Shown in pieces: positions 47,406 through 57,959 of a DNA stretch of 64,000 bases (position 1 is the first letter of the stretch; each line of letters opens with the position of its first letter). Made by a program: the position numbers and the translations under genes. Below the pieces are notes generated by a model. That model did not search any database. It was not told the DNA's origin and saw only the letters and a program-made list of their open reading frames with translations. The DNA is from Gymnothorax reevesii (Eukaryota; Chordata; Actinopteri; Anguilliformes; Muraenidae). The stretch spans positions 95,864,947 to 95,928,946 of the forward strand of contig CM056573.1 in assembly GCA_029721435.1 (NCBI GenBank), written 5' to 3'.

Positions 47406-48454
47406 AGGCTCTGTGCGCAAGCCTCGTGACGTACTTCCAATTCCGCCTGAAATCGGCAAACCAGTTTCCAGTTTAGTTCCTACTCCAGTCAAAAAAGCGC
47501 TAAAATTAAAACAATGAATGAAAAATGGAACAAAACAAGACCAAGTATAATGTGAGAGGGACTTTTAAGTTCCAGAAGACGGTGGGTGGCTCTAATGAGC
47601 ACTGTTGTGTGCCACTTTGTGCCGGCTCAAGTAGTTATAACAGCGAGCTTAGCTTCCACTGCTTCCCGAAGGATACCGAACTTCGTTCACAGTGGCTGCA
47701 GAAAATTAGCAGGACGGGATTTTCGGTAACTCAGCATACGAAGGTATGCAGCCGACATTTCGAAAATGCCCAAATTCGAATGACCACCAAAGGTAGACGG
47801 GCTTCAGCAGCAAGCGCAGTGCCAACACTGTTTGAATGGAACAGTTACACAGCAACCAAGACAAGACCCAGTGTTTGGGATCGCTGTATATGACCTTAGC
47901 ATGGTCCCCAGGAACATCGGGAACACTGAGTTATGAACGTAACAGGCTTGTAACTGTTGTATAATAGATTCTGGCTTCATCATACACTCAAACTGTGAGG
48001 CTTTTCTGCTTTCTTCATGGACCTGTAACACAGTGCTCTGACAACAACATCACCTGATCTTTGTCTGACACTGAAATGGACATAAAGTCAACATAAAGTC
48101 AACACAGTTAGCACAAGTAACAGTAAAGAACATACGAAGCAAATGCAAAACTAAAAAATTAGCATGTTGCTAACATCAGCTGGCCAGCTAACGTCAAAAA
48201 TAAATCACTTACCCTCGTACTGGTGAACGTAACTAGATATGTAGAGACGAAACCCTTTTTCCCGTTTGCTCTTCGGAGCCGGGGAGTGGGCATCCACGAT
48301 ACGATGAACATCGTTGATCGATGTCTTTGGCAGATTTTGCAGGCATCTTGTAAAGTTCATAGTGATGCGGATGAAGCTAGCCGCAAACCGGAAACTGGTT
48401 TGCCGACTTCAGGCGAAAAACGGACGTACGTCACATGGCTTGTGCACAGAGGCT
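47406..48454 (+). mobile_element. ISL2EU-like element with THAP gene piece (AT duplication)
   Basis: Ends AGGCTCTGTGCGCAAGCC and, inverted, AGCCTCTGTGCACAAGCC start inverted repeats of about 65-70 bp with a run of shared blocks (GTGACGTAC, CGGCAAACCAGTTTCC). AT at 47404-47405 and 48455-48456 fits the 2-bp AT duplications known for ISL2EU elements, which carry THAP-type proteins. At 1049 bp it is too short for a full element and contains no transposase, so it is an internally deleted derivative. Confidence 0.78.
47525..47893 (+). CDS. THAP-domain protein encoded in ISL2EU-like element
   Basis: The 122-codon open frame contains a whole THAP zinc finger at residues about 23-100: C-x4-C in HCCVPLC, FHCFP, the tryptophan in RSQWLQKI, CSRHF as the C-x2-H pair, and AVPTLF, equivalent to the AVPTIF motif that closes THAP domains. 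THAP domains are DNA binding and in transposons recognise element ends. The start Met lies about 20 residues before the domain, with no better choice nearby. The protein ends soon after the domain; a transposase part is missing, so it may be a first exon or a DNA-binding remnant. It lies between the inverted ends of the element. Confidence 0.75.
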   Translation: MEQNKTKYNVRGTFKFQKTVGGSNEHCCVPLCAGSSSYNSELSFHCFPKDTELRSQWLQKISRTGFSVTQHTKVCSRHFENAQIRMTTKGRRASAASAVPTLFEWNSYTATKTRPSVWDRCI

Positions 48455-48456
48455 AT

Positions 48457-48787
48457 TTCATGCCCGGCGTAGCCTGGCGCAAGTACTCCACTGTCCCGCC
48501 TCTGCCCCTCCTTCCAGCGCAAGTTGGCAAAGAAGGCGACACAGCCGAGTCAAATCTTGCTCATTGGGAAGAGAAACGATGGATAGCGTGTTCCTATTAT
48601 TACAAACTGTTGCTGCTTATAATTTTGGGACATGCATAACATGCATGGACAACAATGCAAGATACGTTACACATTTATTTTCAATATGTGATCTTAACTC
48701 AGTACGAGATCATAGTAATCAGGCTGTATTCCTTTCCCCCACTAAAGGTGATAAAACCTAAGTGACAATAATAGAAGCCTAGTATTA
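48457..48787. other. Interior of the GGGCTCT-ended element between inserts
   Basis: This GC-rich start (CCCGGCGTAGCCTGGCGC) continues the host element after the ISL2EU insert and ends at TTA 48785-48787, the Harbinger-like duplication. No gene. Confidence 0.6.
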
Positions 48788-49769
48788 AGCCGCTTGCACA
48801 CTGTACGCGAAATGAATTTTTCGCTCGACAGATTGCGTTGAACGCAGTGTCTTGTGTCCGAACGTCTGACAGGGTTTTAATATATCTCTGTGTCCGACAG
48901 TCTATTATTGTTTTTAATTTCTTCATATCTACCGACTCTTTTAAATATTAAATGTGAATTTTTTGATAAGAGGGCTCAGTTCTTCAAGATGAGTACCGAG
49001 AATTTCAATTAATGTTTCTGTTTAAGCTCTGCTCAATAAAGTGAGTCGACACTGGCGCGAGACAATGTACAATGCCTCCGTGTCTGACAGCCGAAAAAAA
49101 AGAGGACGATTAAAACAGATTGATAACGAAATAAAGAATAACAATAAACATTTTAACAGCAGAACATCCAATGAACACTGCGATTTATTTATTTGCGGGT
49201 CATCTTTTTGGATGTTCCGTGTGTTGGTGATATATTTTATTCTTTATTTCATTATAAATGTGTTCTCATATCAATACTTTTACTTTTTGCTGGCTGCTGG
49301 ACATGGAGTATTTTGCATTTCGCGTCGGACAGTCTTGATCCTGCATGCGATAATTTATTCACACTGTCAATGGTCATGGAATTGATTTGCTCACTGACTA
49401 CAAGTACTAGACCTATTTTATCTCTGGTGTGGAAATAAAGCGTGAATCGTTTGATCCATCTCACTAATTTTCAAAAGAAAGACCGAATAAAGACTGCTGT
49501 CTATCTTCAACGGAAGAAAACAGATGAATAGGCTAAAAAGACCAAGAAAAGTTGATAGCTATCAATTTGCATTCTGTGAAGGTCGAACACAAACATGGCT
49601 AAGTTTGCACGTCTAATAATTCCTGGAATACTTGGAAAAATTTGAACTTTTATGACTTTCAGACATGGAGCTATATTAATTCCCTGTCTGACTATCGCGT
49701 CTTTGCATTGACTTTGCCTGTAATCAGTCGCGCGAAAAAATTTGTTTCGTGTCCAGTGTACAAGCGGCT
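48788..49769. mobile_element. PIF/Harbinger-like non-autonomous element (TTA duplication)
   Basis: The ends AGCCGCTTGCACACTGTACG and, inverted, AGCCGCTTGTACACTGGACA match over about 48 bp with few differences, through CGAAA, AATTTTTTCGC and CGAC.GATT. TTA occurs at 48785-48787 and 49770-49772. The 982-bp interior has an open frame at 49041-49385 starting with a basic stretch (DSRKKRGRLKQ), but no DDE or Myb motif, so it is not called a gene. Related ends occur at 1-142 and 19074. Confidence 0.8.
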
Positions 49770-49803
49770 TTATTGAGCACAGAACGCAAGCATGCTATAT
49801 ATA

Positions 49804-51426
49804 CACTCAACAAAAATATAAACGCAACACTTTTGTTTTTGCTCCCATTTGTCATGAGATGGACTCAAAGATCTAAACTTCATTCCAGATACACAATATT
49901 ACCATTTTTCTCAAACATTGTTCACAAATCTGTCTAAATGTTTGACAGTGAGCACTTTTGCTTTGCTGAGACAATCCATCCCACCTCACAGGTGTGCCAC
50001 ATCAAGATGCTCATCAGACAACATGATTAGTGCACAGGTGTACCTTATACTGCCCACAATGAAAGGCCACCCTGAAATGTGCAGTTTTGTCTCACAGCAA
50101 AATGCCACAGATGGCGCAAGCATTGAGGGAGCGTGCAATTGGCATCCTGACAGCAGGAATGTCAACCAGATCTGTTGCTCGGGCATTGAATGTTCATTTC
50201 TCCACCATAAGCCATCTCCAAAGGCGTTTCAGAGAATATGGCAGTACATCCAATCGGCCTCACAACCGCAGACCACGTGTAACCACACCAGCCCAGGACC
50301 TCCACATCCAGCTGGTTCACCTCCAAGATCGTCTGAGACCAGCTACTCAGACAGCTGCTGAAACAATTGGTTTGCATAACCAAAGAATTTCTGCACAAAC
50401 TGTCAGAAACCGTCTCAGGGAAGCTCAACTGCATGCTCGTCATCCTCATCGGGGTCTTAACCTGACTCCAGATCGTCACCGTAACAGACTTGAGTGGGCA
50501 AATGCTCACATTCGATGGCGTCTGGCACGTTGGAGAGGTGTTCTCTTCACGGATGAATCTCGGTTTACAATGTTCAGGGCAGATGGCAGACAGCGTGTGT
50601 GGCGTTGTGTGGGTGAGCGCTTTGCTGATGTCAATGTTGTGGATCGAGTGGCCCATGGTGGAGGTGGGGTTATGGTATGGGCAGGCATCTGTTATGGACG
50701 AAGAACACAGGTGCATTTTATTGATGGCATTTTGAATGCACAGGGATACCGTGATGAGATCCTGAGGCCCATTGTTGTGCCATACATCCATGAACATCAC
50801 CTCATGTTTCAGCAAGATAATGCACGGCCCCATGTTGCAAGGATCTGTACACAATTCTTGGAAGCTGAAAATGTCCCAGTTCTTGCATGGCCAGCATACT
50901 CACCGGACATGTCACCCATTGAGCATGTTTGGGATGTGCTTGACCGGCGTATACGACAGCGCGTACCAGTTCCCACTAATATCCAGCAACTTCGCACAGC
51001 CATTGAAGAGGAGTGGACCAACATTCCACAGGCCACAATTGACAATCTGATAAACTCTATGCGAAGAAGATGTGTTGCACTGCATGAGGCAAATGGTGGT
51101 CACACCAAATACTGACTGGTTCTGAGTCCCCAGACCCCCAATAAAGCAAAAACTGCATATTCAGGGTGGCCTTTTATTGTGGACAGTCTAAGGTACACCT
51201 GTGCACTAATCATGGTGTCTGATGAGCATCTTGATGTGGCACACCTGTGAGGTGGGATGGATTGTCTCAGCAAAGTGCTCACTATCACACATTTAGACAG
51301 ATTTGGGAACAATGTTCGAGAGAAATGGTAATATTGTGTATCTGAAATGAATTTTAGATCTTTGAGTCCATCTCATGACAAATGGGAGCAAAAACAAAAG
51401 TGTTGCATTTATATTTTTGTTGAGTG
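49804..51426 (+). mobile_element. Tc1-like transposon, complete with open transposase
   Basis: TA (49802-49803) and TA (51427-51428) flank ends CACTCAACAAAAATATAAAC and its near-exact inverse. The inverted repeats extend some 210-300 bp, up to the sequence just outside the transposase, with a small number of mismatches (for example CGCAAC versus TGCAAC). At 1623 bp the size is normal for Tc1 elements. It is the youngest-looking element of the nest. Confidence 0.93.
50087..51115 (+). CDS. Tc1-family DD34E transposase, full length and open
   Basis: The protein cuts and joins the ends of the transposon in the nucleus. Residues 5-115 form the paired-like double helix-turn-helix that binds the inverted repeats, with the basic linker NRRPRVT at 60-66. 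The catalytic domain has Asp156 in FTDESRF, Asp244 in QQDNARPH and Glu279 in SPIEH; 34 residues separate the last two, giving DD34E as in Tc1. The glycine-rich box GGGGVMVWAG is at 191-200. At 342 residues it has the usual family length, with no stop or frameshift. The first Met lies in the extension MSHSK; a start at Met6 (MPQMAQ) is equally possible. All catalytic residues being present suggests activity is possible but not shown. Confidence 0.94.
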   Translation: MSHSKMPQMAQALRERAIGILTAGMSTRSVARALNVHFSTISHLQRRFREYGSTSNRPHNRRPRVTTPAQDLHIQLVHLQDRLRPATQTAAETIGLHNQRISAQTVRNRLREAQLHARHPHRGLNLTPDRHRNRLEWANAHIRWRLARWRGVLFTDESRFTMFRADGRQRVWRCVGERFADVNVVDRVAHGGGGVMVWAGICYGRRTQVHFIDGILNAQGYRDEILRPIVVPYIHEHHLMFQQDNARPHVARICTQFLEAENVPVLAWPAYSPDMSPIEHVWDVLDRRIRQRVPVPTNIQQLRTAIEEEWTNIPQATIDNLINSMRRRCVALHEANGGHTKY

Positions 51427-51428
<2 letters not shown>

Positions 51429-51469
<41 letters not shown>

Positions 51470-51470
51470 T
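51429..51470. repeat. (TA)n(TG)n microsatellite
   Basis: A TA run followed by a TG run directly abuts the Tc1 target TA, which may be the insertion site of the element. Confidence 0.9.
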
Positions 51471-52017
51471 TGTGGTTGGCTAGGAAAGATGTGAAGTCCT
51501 TAGTTTGCATCACAGATTCAGCTGCGTTGATTAAGCCAGGTCAAGTTTCCATTACGCGTGCCAACCGCCTTTAATCTGACATCAGGACAATCGATGTAGA
51601 TACTGTAATTCATGTCCTTATTCTGATAGTTACATTAAATAGTGCTTCCTGTAATTATTTACTGTATTGAAATGTGCCTGACATTCTGGAAACCTGCCTG
51701 TGAGATTTCGGTGACGTGTGCGCACTGCCCGTGGTCAGCCAAATTACCACTGTACAGAAATTAAAGCATTTTGGAGATGGCGAGTTTCCCGCGCAACACC
51801 AGCGGAGACTTTTTCTACGAAATTGTCACTGCGTCTAGATGAATATGTGACACCTCCCCCTACTACGCCGCTACACCCATCTCGGCGCACCTTCGTCTAC
51901 CGAAGGCTGCGCACCTCACGAAATTACCACTGCGCGGGCTGCGCCGGATGAAATTACCACTGCGTGAGCTGCGCCACGCTACGCCGCCTGCGCTGCGCCA
52001 AGAAATTAGAGCCCAAT

Positions 52018-52300
52018 GTCCTCAACCACTCTGCCATCCAATTTATGACAAATGCTCCCTTCAGAAAACACCACTGCACTCTATACTCTTTTCTTAATTG
52101 GCCATCATTACACACTCTCTGCAAAATTCACTGGTTCATGCAAATGTCTAAAACTCTCCTTGATCTGTCCCCCCCTTACTTGTGTAAACTATTGCGCCTC
52201 GCATCTTCCACATACAACATGCGCTCTGCAAATCTGATTCTGTTGACAGTCCCAAAAACTAACTCTGCATTAGGTTCCTGGTTCTTTCAGTCTGCAGGAG
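52018..52300 (+). pseudogene. L2 ORF C-terminal part (right part of the split LINE)
   Basis: The frame encodes NHSAIQFMTNAPF, FLNWPSLHTLCKIHW, KTLLDLSPPYLCKLL and a final LGSWFFQSAGARD-type end, the usual C-terminal signature of L2 proteins (WPSLHTRR, PPYL). It is open through 52332. It continues the frame left off at 47364 once the nested element is discounted. Confidence 0.85.
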
Positions 52301-52454
52301 CCAGAGATTTCTCAAGATACATGCTCTTGTAACACAAAATGCTAATCCGTCTTTTTGTTGCTGCTCGATGCCTTCGTGTGTGTTTAGCTGTGTCTTTGTT
52401 GATATATTTACTTAGTGTAGTATTTATACTGTTTGTTTTTTTTTTTTATTATTA

Positions 52455-52660
52455 TACTCCCCGCAACGAAGTTTATTATACCCCCCGCAACAAAGTTTAG
52501 GGGGTATACTGGATTTGCTTTGTCCGTCCGTGTGTGCGTGCGTGCGTCTGTCCGTCCTGACCTAGATCTCATAACCTACTCATCCGATTTTGAAAATTCT
52601 TTTTCTTGCTGGAAGGTCTATTGACTGTGGTACTGCTCGACTACTTGTTGTTGCGGGGGT
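52455..52660. mobile_element. Short repeat with TATACCCCCCGCAAC ends in L2 3' UTR
   Basis: CCCCGCAACGAAGTTTATTATACCCCCCGCAAC at the left (given in two parts: CCCCGCAACGAAGTT, then TATACCCCCCGCAAC) is mirrored by GTTGTTGCGGGGGTA at the right. The interior has TTTGTCCGTCCGTGTGTGCG and CATCCGATTTTGAAA, shared in style with the repeats at 17836 and 29101. It lies in the L2 3' UTR. Confidence 0.55.
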
Positions 52661-52820
52661 ATCCTGTAAGCCATGTTTACTGAATAAATCTAGTTTTTAT
52701 TTGTTTTGTTTATAACCCTTTCTTTCCTCTCCCTGAAGAGGCTCTGCCATTTTCCAGGCCGCAGTTGTTCTTAATCTGTCTTGCCTGGTTAAATAAGGGT
52801 GAAATTAAAAAAGAAATTAA

Positions 52821-55800
52821 TAAGCCTGCGCAAAGTGTACAATTCAACATTAAAGTGCGCGACAGCTCAACTGATGCTATAAAAATAATCAGACATGCAA
52901 GGAACACAAGCAAGCAAACAGGGCAGTCAATCAATCATCAACACTTCGGCCTACAGGAACAAAATATGAAGAAATATGATTTCTCAATCAACATACTTGA
53001 TGTTATTTTTATTGTAGGATGGTGTTTCTCTTCGCTGCTAGGCGCTTCATGAATTAATCTGCGATGGATCCCAGTTTTTTTTTCCTTGACATGTTCAAGC
53101 GATTCAATTCAATGGTTTTAATACAAAAACACAGTCAACCCTCCGCTCCCAATTGTGGACGCAGACACGTTTGATTGTTAATTTTTTGGAGATTTCAAAT
53201 GACAAAATTGTCCATTTACACAGTTTGTTTTGTTTGCTTGCAATTCATGATCATAAATGAATTGCCAGCCTTGCACTGTAGGTGTTTAACGTTTTTAATT
53301 GGGGGGGGTGCGTTGCATGTGCTAACGTGAACAATCGCATAAAATCAAGGGTGTTTGGCTTTTAGTGTTGCTTTCCTTAAGTGTGTTTAGCATTCTACAT
53401 GGGTATTTGAGACCCCGCACACACACAGAGTGCACAACTGTCATGGATAGTGGTCGGTCCACCCGGTACTGGATTTTGTATGAAAAGATGTGGGCCATTT
53501 AGACTGGGTGCAAAATTAAACTTACAATTTTAAAACAAAAGGCGAGACTGAAGTTAATTATTTTTATTTCCCCCACACAGAGAAAATATTCATGTGTAAA
53601 TGTACCCCTTCACTTTTCCCATGAGACCCCTCCAGAATTTTTGTTGACGTTAGCCTATTTATAATGTGGGCCACCCGGCCAACATAAAGAAACTGAAAAT
53701 TAAGAGGAGAAAAATATGAAATGAATTATATGCGTTTGTTTGCAAACCGCTCCATTGGCTGGGATTCATTCACCTGACACCGCCACTGAGAGACTGCATT
53801 TGAATTAAAAGGTGGTCGAGATGAGCCGAGACGCGAGTGAATTCTCGGTTTCAACACTGTACCATTGACATGCTGTCAGAGGTAAGTTAGCTGAGGCAGA
53901 ATCGTTGCTGTTAAACAATAACTCCCTATAACTTTGCTTGATTAGCAATCAGATGATTGATTAAATAATTCACTACGTCTAAATGGCAGAATGACATGCT
54001 AATTTCAGCGTCCACGACATTATTGCTTAGTGCATCGAACTTAAAGTGCTCTCGAGACAGCTAATTTGTTCACATTTGCTTACAGGAAGCTAACACCATG
54101 CCAATGCGTTCAATGCTTGGCCATTATGTTTTCCCCCTTAAATGCATACTTGTCAATGCCATTCAAAAAAAAAATTCAGATTGTAATTTCAGTCTTCTTT
54201 CATAATCATAATTTTATGATTTTCCTTAACATAAAGAAAAGGTCAAAAAGATACGTAGAATTGCAGAGCGAGTTGAGATTTTTTTCTAATTAATTATTAA
54301 GATTTCCATCCTTGCTGTCTCAAATCAAAGCATAAATGTAAATAAATCGTTTTGTCATTATCATCTTTTAATCATTACAGGCTAGGCCTACATATAGGCT
54401 GGGCCTTAATCGTCTGGTAAAAAAAGTAAAAATTGAATGATTGTCAATCAGGCATAGTACATGGAAACAGATTGACGAAATCCAGCGATAAAGGTGAAGT
54501 CACTGCCTCCCTTTACTGCACGTCTCTGATCTGTACATTGACTCAAACCCTGATGAGCTGGCCAACCCACTGTGTTGCAAACTCTTTTATGTCAGGGCAC
54601 CAAGGTGGGCGAAGGCAATTAACATGCCTTTGTGATAGACAAAAATATGCATAACGTTACCACCATATGCATTTCTGTTTGTGTTGGCACATTAATAGGG
54701 CCCTCATTATTGCAGTTGACCTTGCAGTTAGCAGGTCAAATATTGGTACTTCACCTGGTTTTTCAAACTTGATTTACAAGCTCAAAATTGTTCACTGTGG
54801 TGTTTTGCGGCATTCTCTTTAACCTGATGGTCAAATTTAATGGATCCAGTTCCTTGCCATCATATCCACTTTCACATTGAACAGAGTTGACCTCCTTAAA
54901 GGTCACACAGGGTACATATTTATTTTGGCAATGGGAGACCGTGGGCCTCATAGCCACTTTGTATTACTAAAAAGTGAATGTGCTGAATTACTGCAGCAAA
55001 CCAAGAGGAATGTCCCGATACATTTCCATTTAACTGTAAATACATACACCTATTGCAGGTACTTTTTCCAAAAGTGCAACGTTTGCGGTGTAGTCGTGAT
55101 AGAGAGTTGCTCTTCATTTAAAATACACACCCCACAAACACAGCTCCGGTCTCCTCTTTCAGGGCAGTCAGTTCCCAGCTGTCAGAGAAATCTCATTATG
55201 TTTCAGTCACAAGCAAAAGTGCTTGCCACAGTTGATGGATTTGGAAGATTGTCATGTTTTCAGTCGAAGTACCTTAAATAATTAAGCGCCCTATTTAATC
55301 GAGTCTGGTTGAGTTTCCCAAAAGCCATGCTGCATCAGGTTACCTTGTAGGCACATTCCACAGTTTGCTCGAGGGATGGGATGTTCTGACATTATCTGCA
55401 GCAACACTGAATTTGATTGCACAGTTGAGCTGAATATTAGAATTTACCTCTAACCATCTCATGACATTGCTGTAGCCTTGAATCCATATTGTCCTTCAAA
55501 ACAGTAAGGAGTTCGCTGTTCTCACTAAATCAGAAGATCATGCTTACCCCAACATGCTCCATAATGCAAAAGGTTTGGATTAGTCGGATAATTCTTTCTC
55601 TGCAAAACCTGGCATCAGCAGTGTTACAACTTCTGTGAGAAAACAGTGTTTCAGGTTTGTGTGTCAGATGAAGTCATGTCACTGGCTGACAGCCCCGTCA
55701 GCCCGCTGTGCCCCTCAGCTCCCCTCCTAGTGGTGATGTGCTACCATGTTATTTGGTGTTCATACAAATGCAATGTAACAGTATGAGGTGAGACCCCTCA

Positions 55801-57950
55801 GAAGGTCTTCAAATTTAATAGGGTTTTTTTTTTGTTGGTTTGTCGTGAGCTTCAGTATCATCTTATTTCACACAGATCAGAAAACTGGCTCTAAAAGTTC
55901 AAAGCATCAGGCTGACATCTCATTGTGATATTATGATGCAGTAATTTTTTGCACATTACATAGCATTTCTGTTATAGTTTCAACCAGGGCTAATATGCGT
56001 ACATTGTACAAATTGTTGGTAATGTATGAGTGGCTCCGTTCACTCAGGACATTGCTGTCATAAAATAATGCAGAATATGCACGTTTTCCTAATTTGGAAA
56101 TATGTTCAAGAGATAATGAACATTAGACTTTAGATTTTATCTCTGGTTAGATTATAACCCAATACCATGGATTAAAAAAAATTATCAAAAATGTGCTTAT
56201 GAGTTGGTAATTTGTTATTTTTATTTGGTGGCCCACTTAGCAGACAATACTACTTTTCTTGCAGATTGGAGAACAGATGAAAAGTGTGAACTGTGTGCCA
56301 TGGTTTTGTCATATTGATGGAATAGAGGACTGGAGAGGTTAATGCCTGGCACAAAGTGGCCGTGCAGTTGTAAGCTGCCCCGAGCTAACAGCCACCTGCT
56401 CCCACTGCTGAAGTCTGTACTATCCATCAGGACATAGCTGACCCAATTCATCTTTATCACATTAGGATACTAGTATATGTAACCTGGAAGGAGACAGGAG
56501 ATACATAGGGTGCTGGAAATTGGTGCCATTTCTCTAGTAGTGTGAGCCATTGCATAAACTATGCATTTGCTCAACGGATGCACTAATCCAGGCAGACTGT
56601 GGAGGATCATATGGTCATCATTTTATGCGAATGGGTATCAACTAAAGTAATTCAGGTTAAGTGCCAGGCTCACACGACCACATTGTCCCGTGTGAGGTTT
56701 ATTCTTCAAATCTCTAGCTGCATTGCCAACTCTGATGATGTGACATCAATCTGGGCTAAAAAGGGTCAAAATACCTGACTAAATATACTGGTCCCACAAG
56801 AGTTATCGTGCGGCACTGTAAAAGTAATGAGTATGTTGTCTGGCAATTTTTCAGACTTGTAGCATTAAGTCAATGAAGCTTAATAATCTAAATAATAAAG
56901 GATACGGGAGGTATAAGGAAGGTATGCAGTTGGGGTGCAGCATAGCTTGTTGCCCATGCACCTCCGATTGACTATTTGGGCACTGTGGTTTTGACCCCAG
57001 GTGAAAAGAAATGGCTGCAGACAGATACTGAGAGGAAATGTGATCTGTCTATACTCGAAACAGGGACATTGTCGGTCACCAAAATTTACAGACTGCAGCT
57101 AAACAACCGTTACTGTACTTATTGGTATCACTGCACCCTCCCACAACATACCTGTTGACCATTCCAGGCAAATACTTCAAATAACGCCCAAAATCGCAAA
57201 AATAAACACCATAAACAATAATGCAACCTCCGAGTATATCCACTATCAACAAAATGACCAGCGCCGTTTATGGGCTGCGGGAACCGCACGTGATGTCAGA
57301 GAAAGTCCTTTTCCCCAGAAGATTCTAATCACAAGCTTTTTTCTCACCATACGAATTCTGCCTAAAATACTGATATTATACTCGGGATATCTGACACTGA
57401 TCGATGTGTTATATTAGTTAAAATCCGTAAAGTGACTAAAAATCCTATATAGCATCTCAAAATTGGGTGCGCTTCACGTTTTAAATCAGCAAGGATATGC
57501 ACTTTAATGTACCAAAACAACGACAGGTGAGCGTAACATGAAGATCGATATGATGTACATTTTATATCTGGGCTGCTGATTATGAGATAACGAACAAATT
57601 CACTAAACCTGTTTAAGTGTATGTGTATGTTAACTTAAACAATAGGAAGATAAAACAGATTTTAACCCTATGGTCAATATTTTAGAGACAGTTAAAACTG
57701 CAGAAAACATTGATGTGAATCTTGATCAGGTTGTAAATATCCTGTGGTCTGTGTTATAGTATGCTCTATTAAATAATATGTATACAACACTGTTCAATAT
57801 TGTGCTTTTAGTAACATACACAATGATCAGTTGCTCTGGAATTGATGAATTTTCCAACTGTTTTGATGCCGAGGCAGCAACTACTAGAAATGGTTAGCTC
57901 TGAAATGAAACTGCACAGGATGCAGTAGATTTTCTGCATGGAGATGGGCA
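52821..57950. other. Largest stretch without recognised repeats; no supported gene
   Basis: No domain, long open frame or clear repeat is recognised in 5 kb. A splice-donor-like CAGAG|GTAAGTTAG follows an ATG-containing patch at 53820-53890, and a CACGTG-containing patch lies near 57287, but neither is enough to call a gene. This may be unique host DNA, intron or intergenic. Confidence 0.45.
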
Positions 57951-57959
57951 ATCAGCTGA

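Larger units (their letters stand above)
47365..52014. mobile_element. GGGCTCT-ended DNA element (about 1 kb without inserts) with AAT duplication
   Basis: The left end GGGCTCTTGCC and right end TTAGAGCCC are inverted over at least GGGCTCT. AAT flanks both sides (47362-47364 and 52015-52017). Subtracting the three inserts leaves about 990 bp: 47365-47405, 48457-48787, 49773-49803 and 51429-52014. The right 400 bp match the copy at 37095-37525 and hold recurring GAAATTACCACTGCG motifs. No coding capacity. A 3-bp duplication does not by itself identify the superfamily. Confidence 0.78.
46230..52820 (+). mobile_element. L2-type LINE split by nested DNA transposons
   Basis: Left part 46230-47364 carries the RT; right part 52015-52820 carries the ORF C-terminus and 3' UTR. 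The 3' end near 52780 reads TGCCTGGTTAAATAAGGGTG, followed by degenerate A-rich tail, as in L2 3' ends. Taking out 47365-52017 (one AAT copy included) leaves the reading frame in register at the joint. The LINE is 5' truncated and also carries frameshifts near 46430 and 46975-47190 and a short repeat at about 52455-52660. Confidence 0.85.

Noticed and set aside
49041..49385. 114-codon ORF in the Harbinger-like element
   Set aside because: It has a basic patch but no DDE or Myb motif; it turns into low-complexity hydrophobic sequence, so no gene is called.
50162..50854. 230-codon minus-strand ORF
   Set aside because: It lies wholly opposite the Tc1 transposase and has no domain; shadow frame.
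53820..53890. Possible first exon with GTAAGT donor
   Set aside because: A single donor-like site without an open frame or promoter support is not enough.
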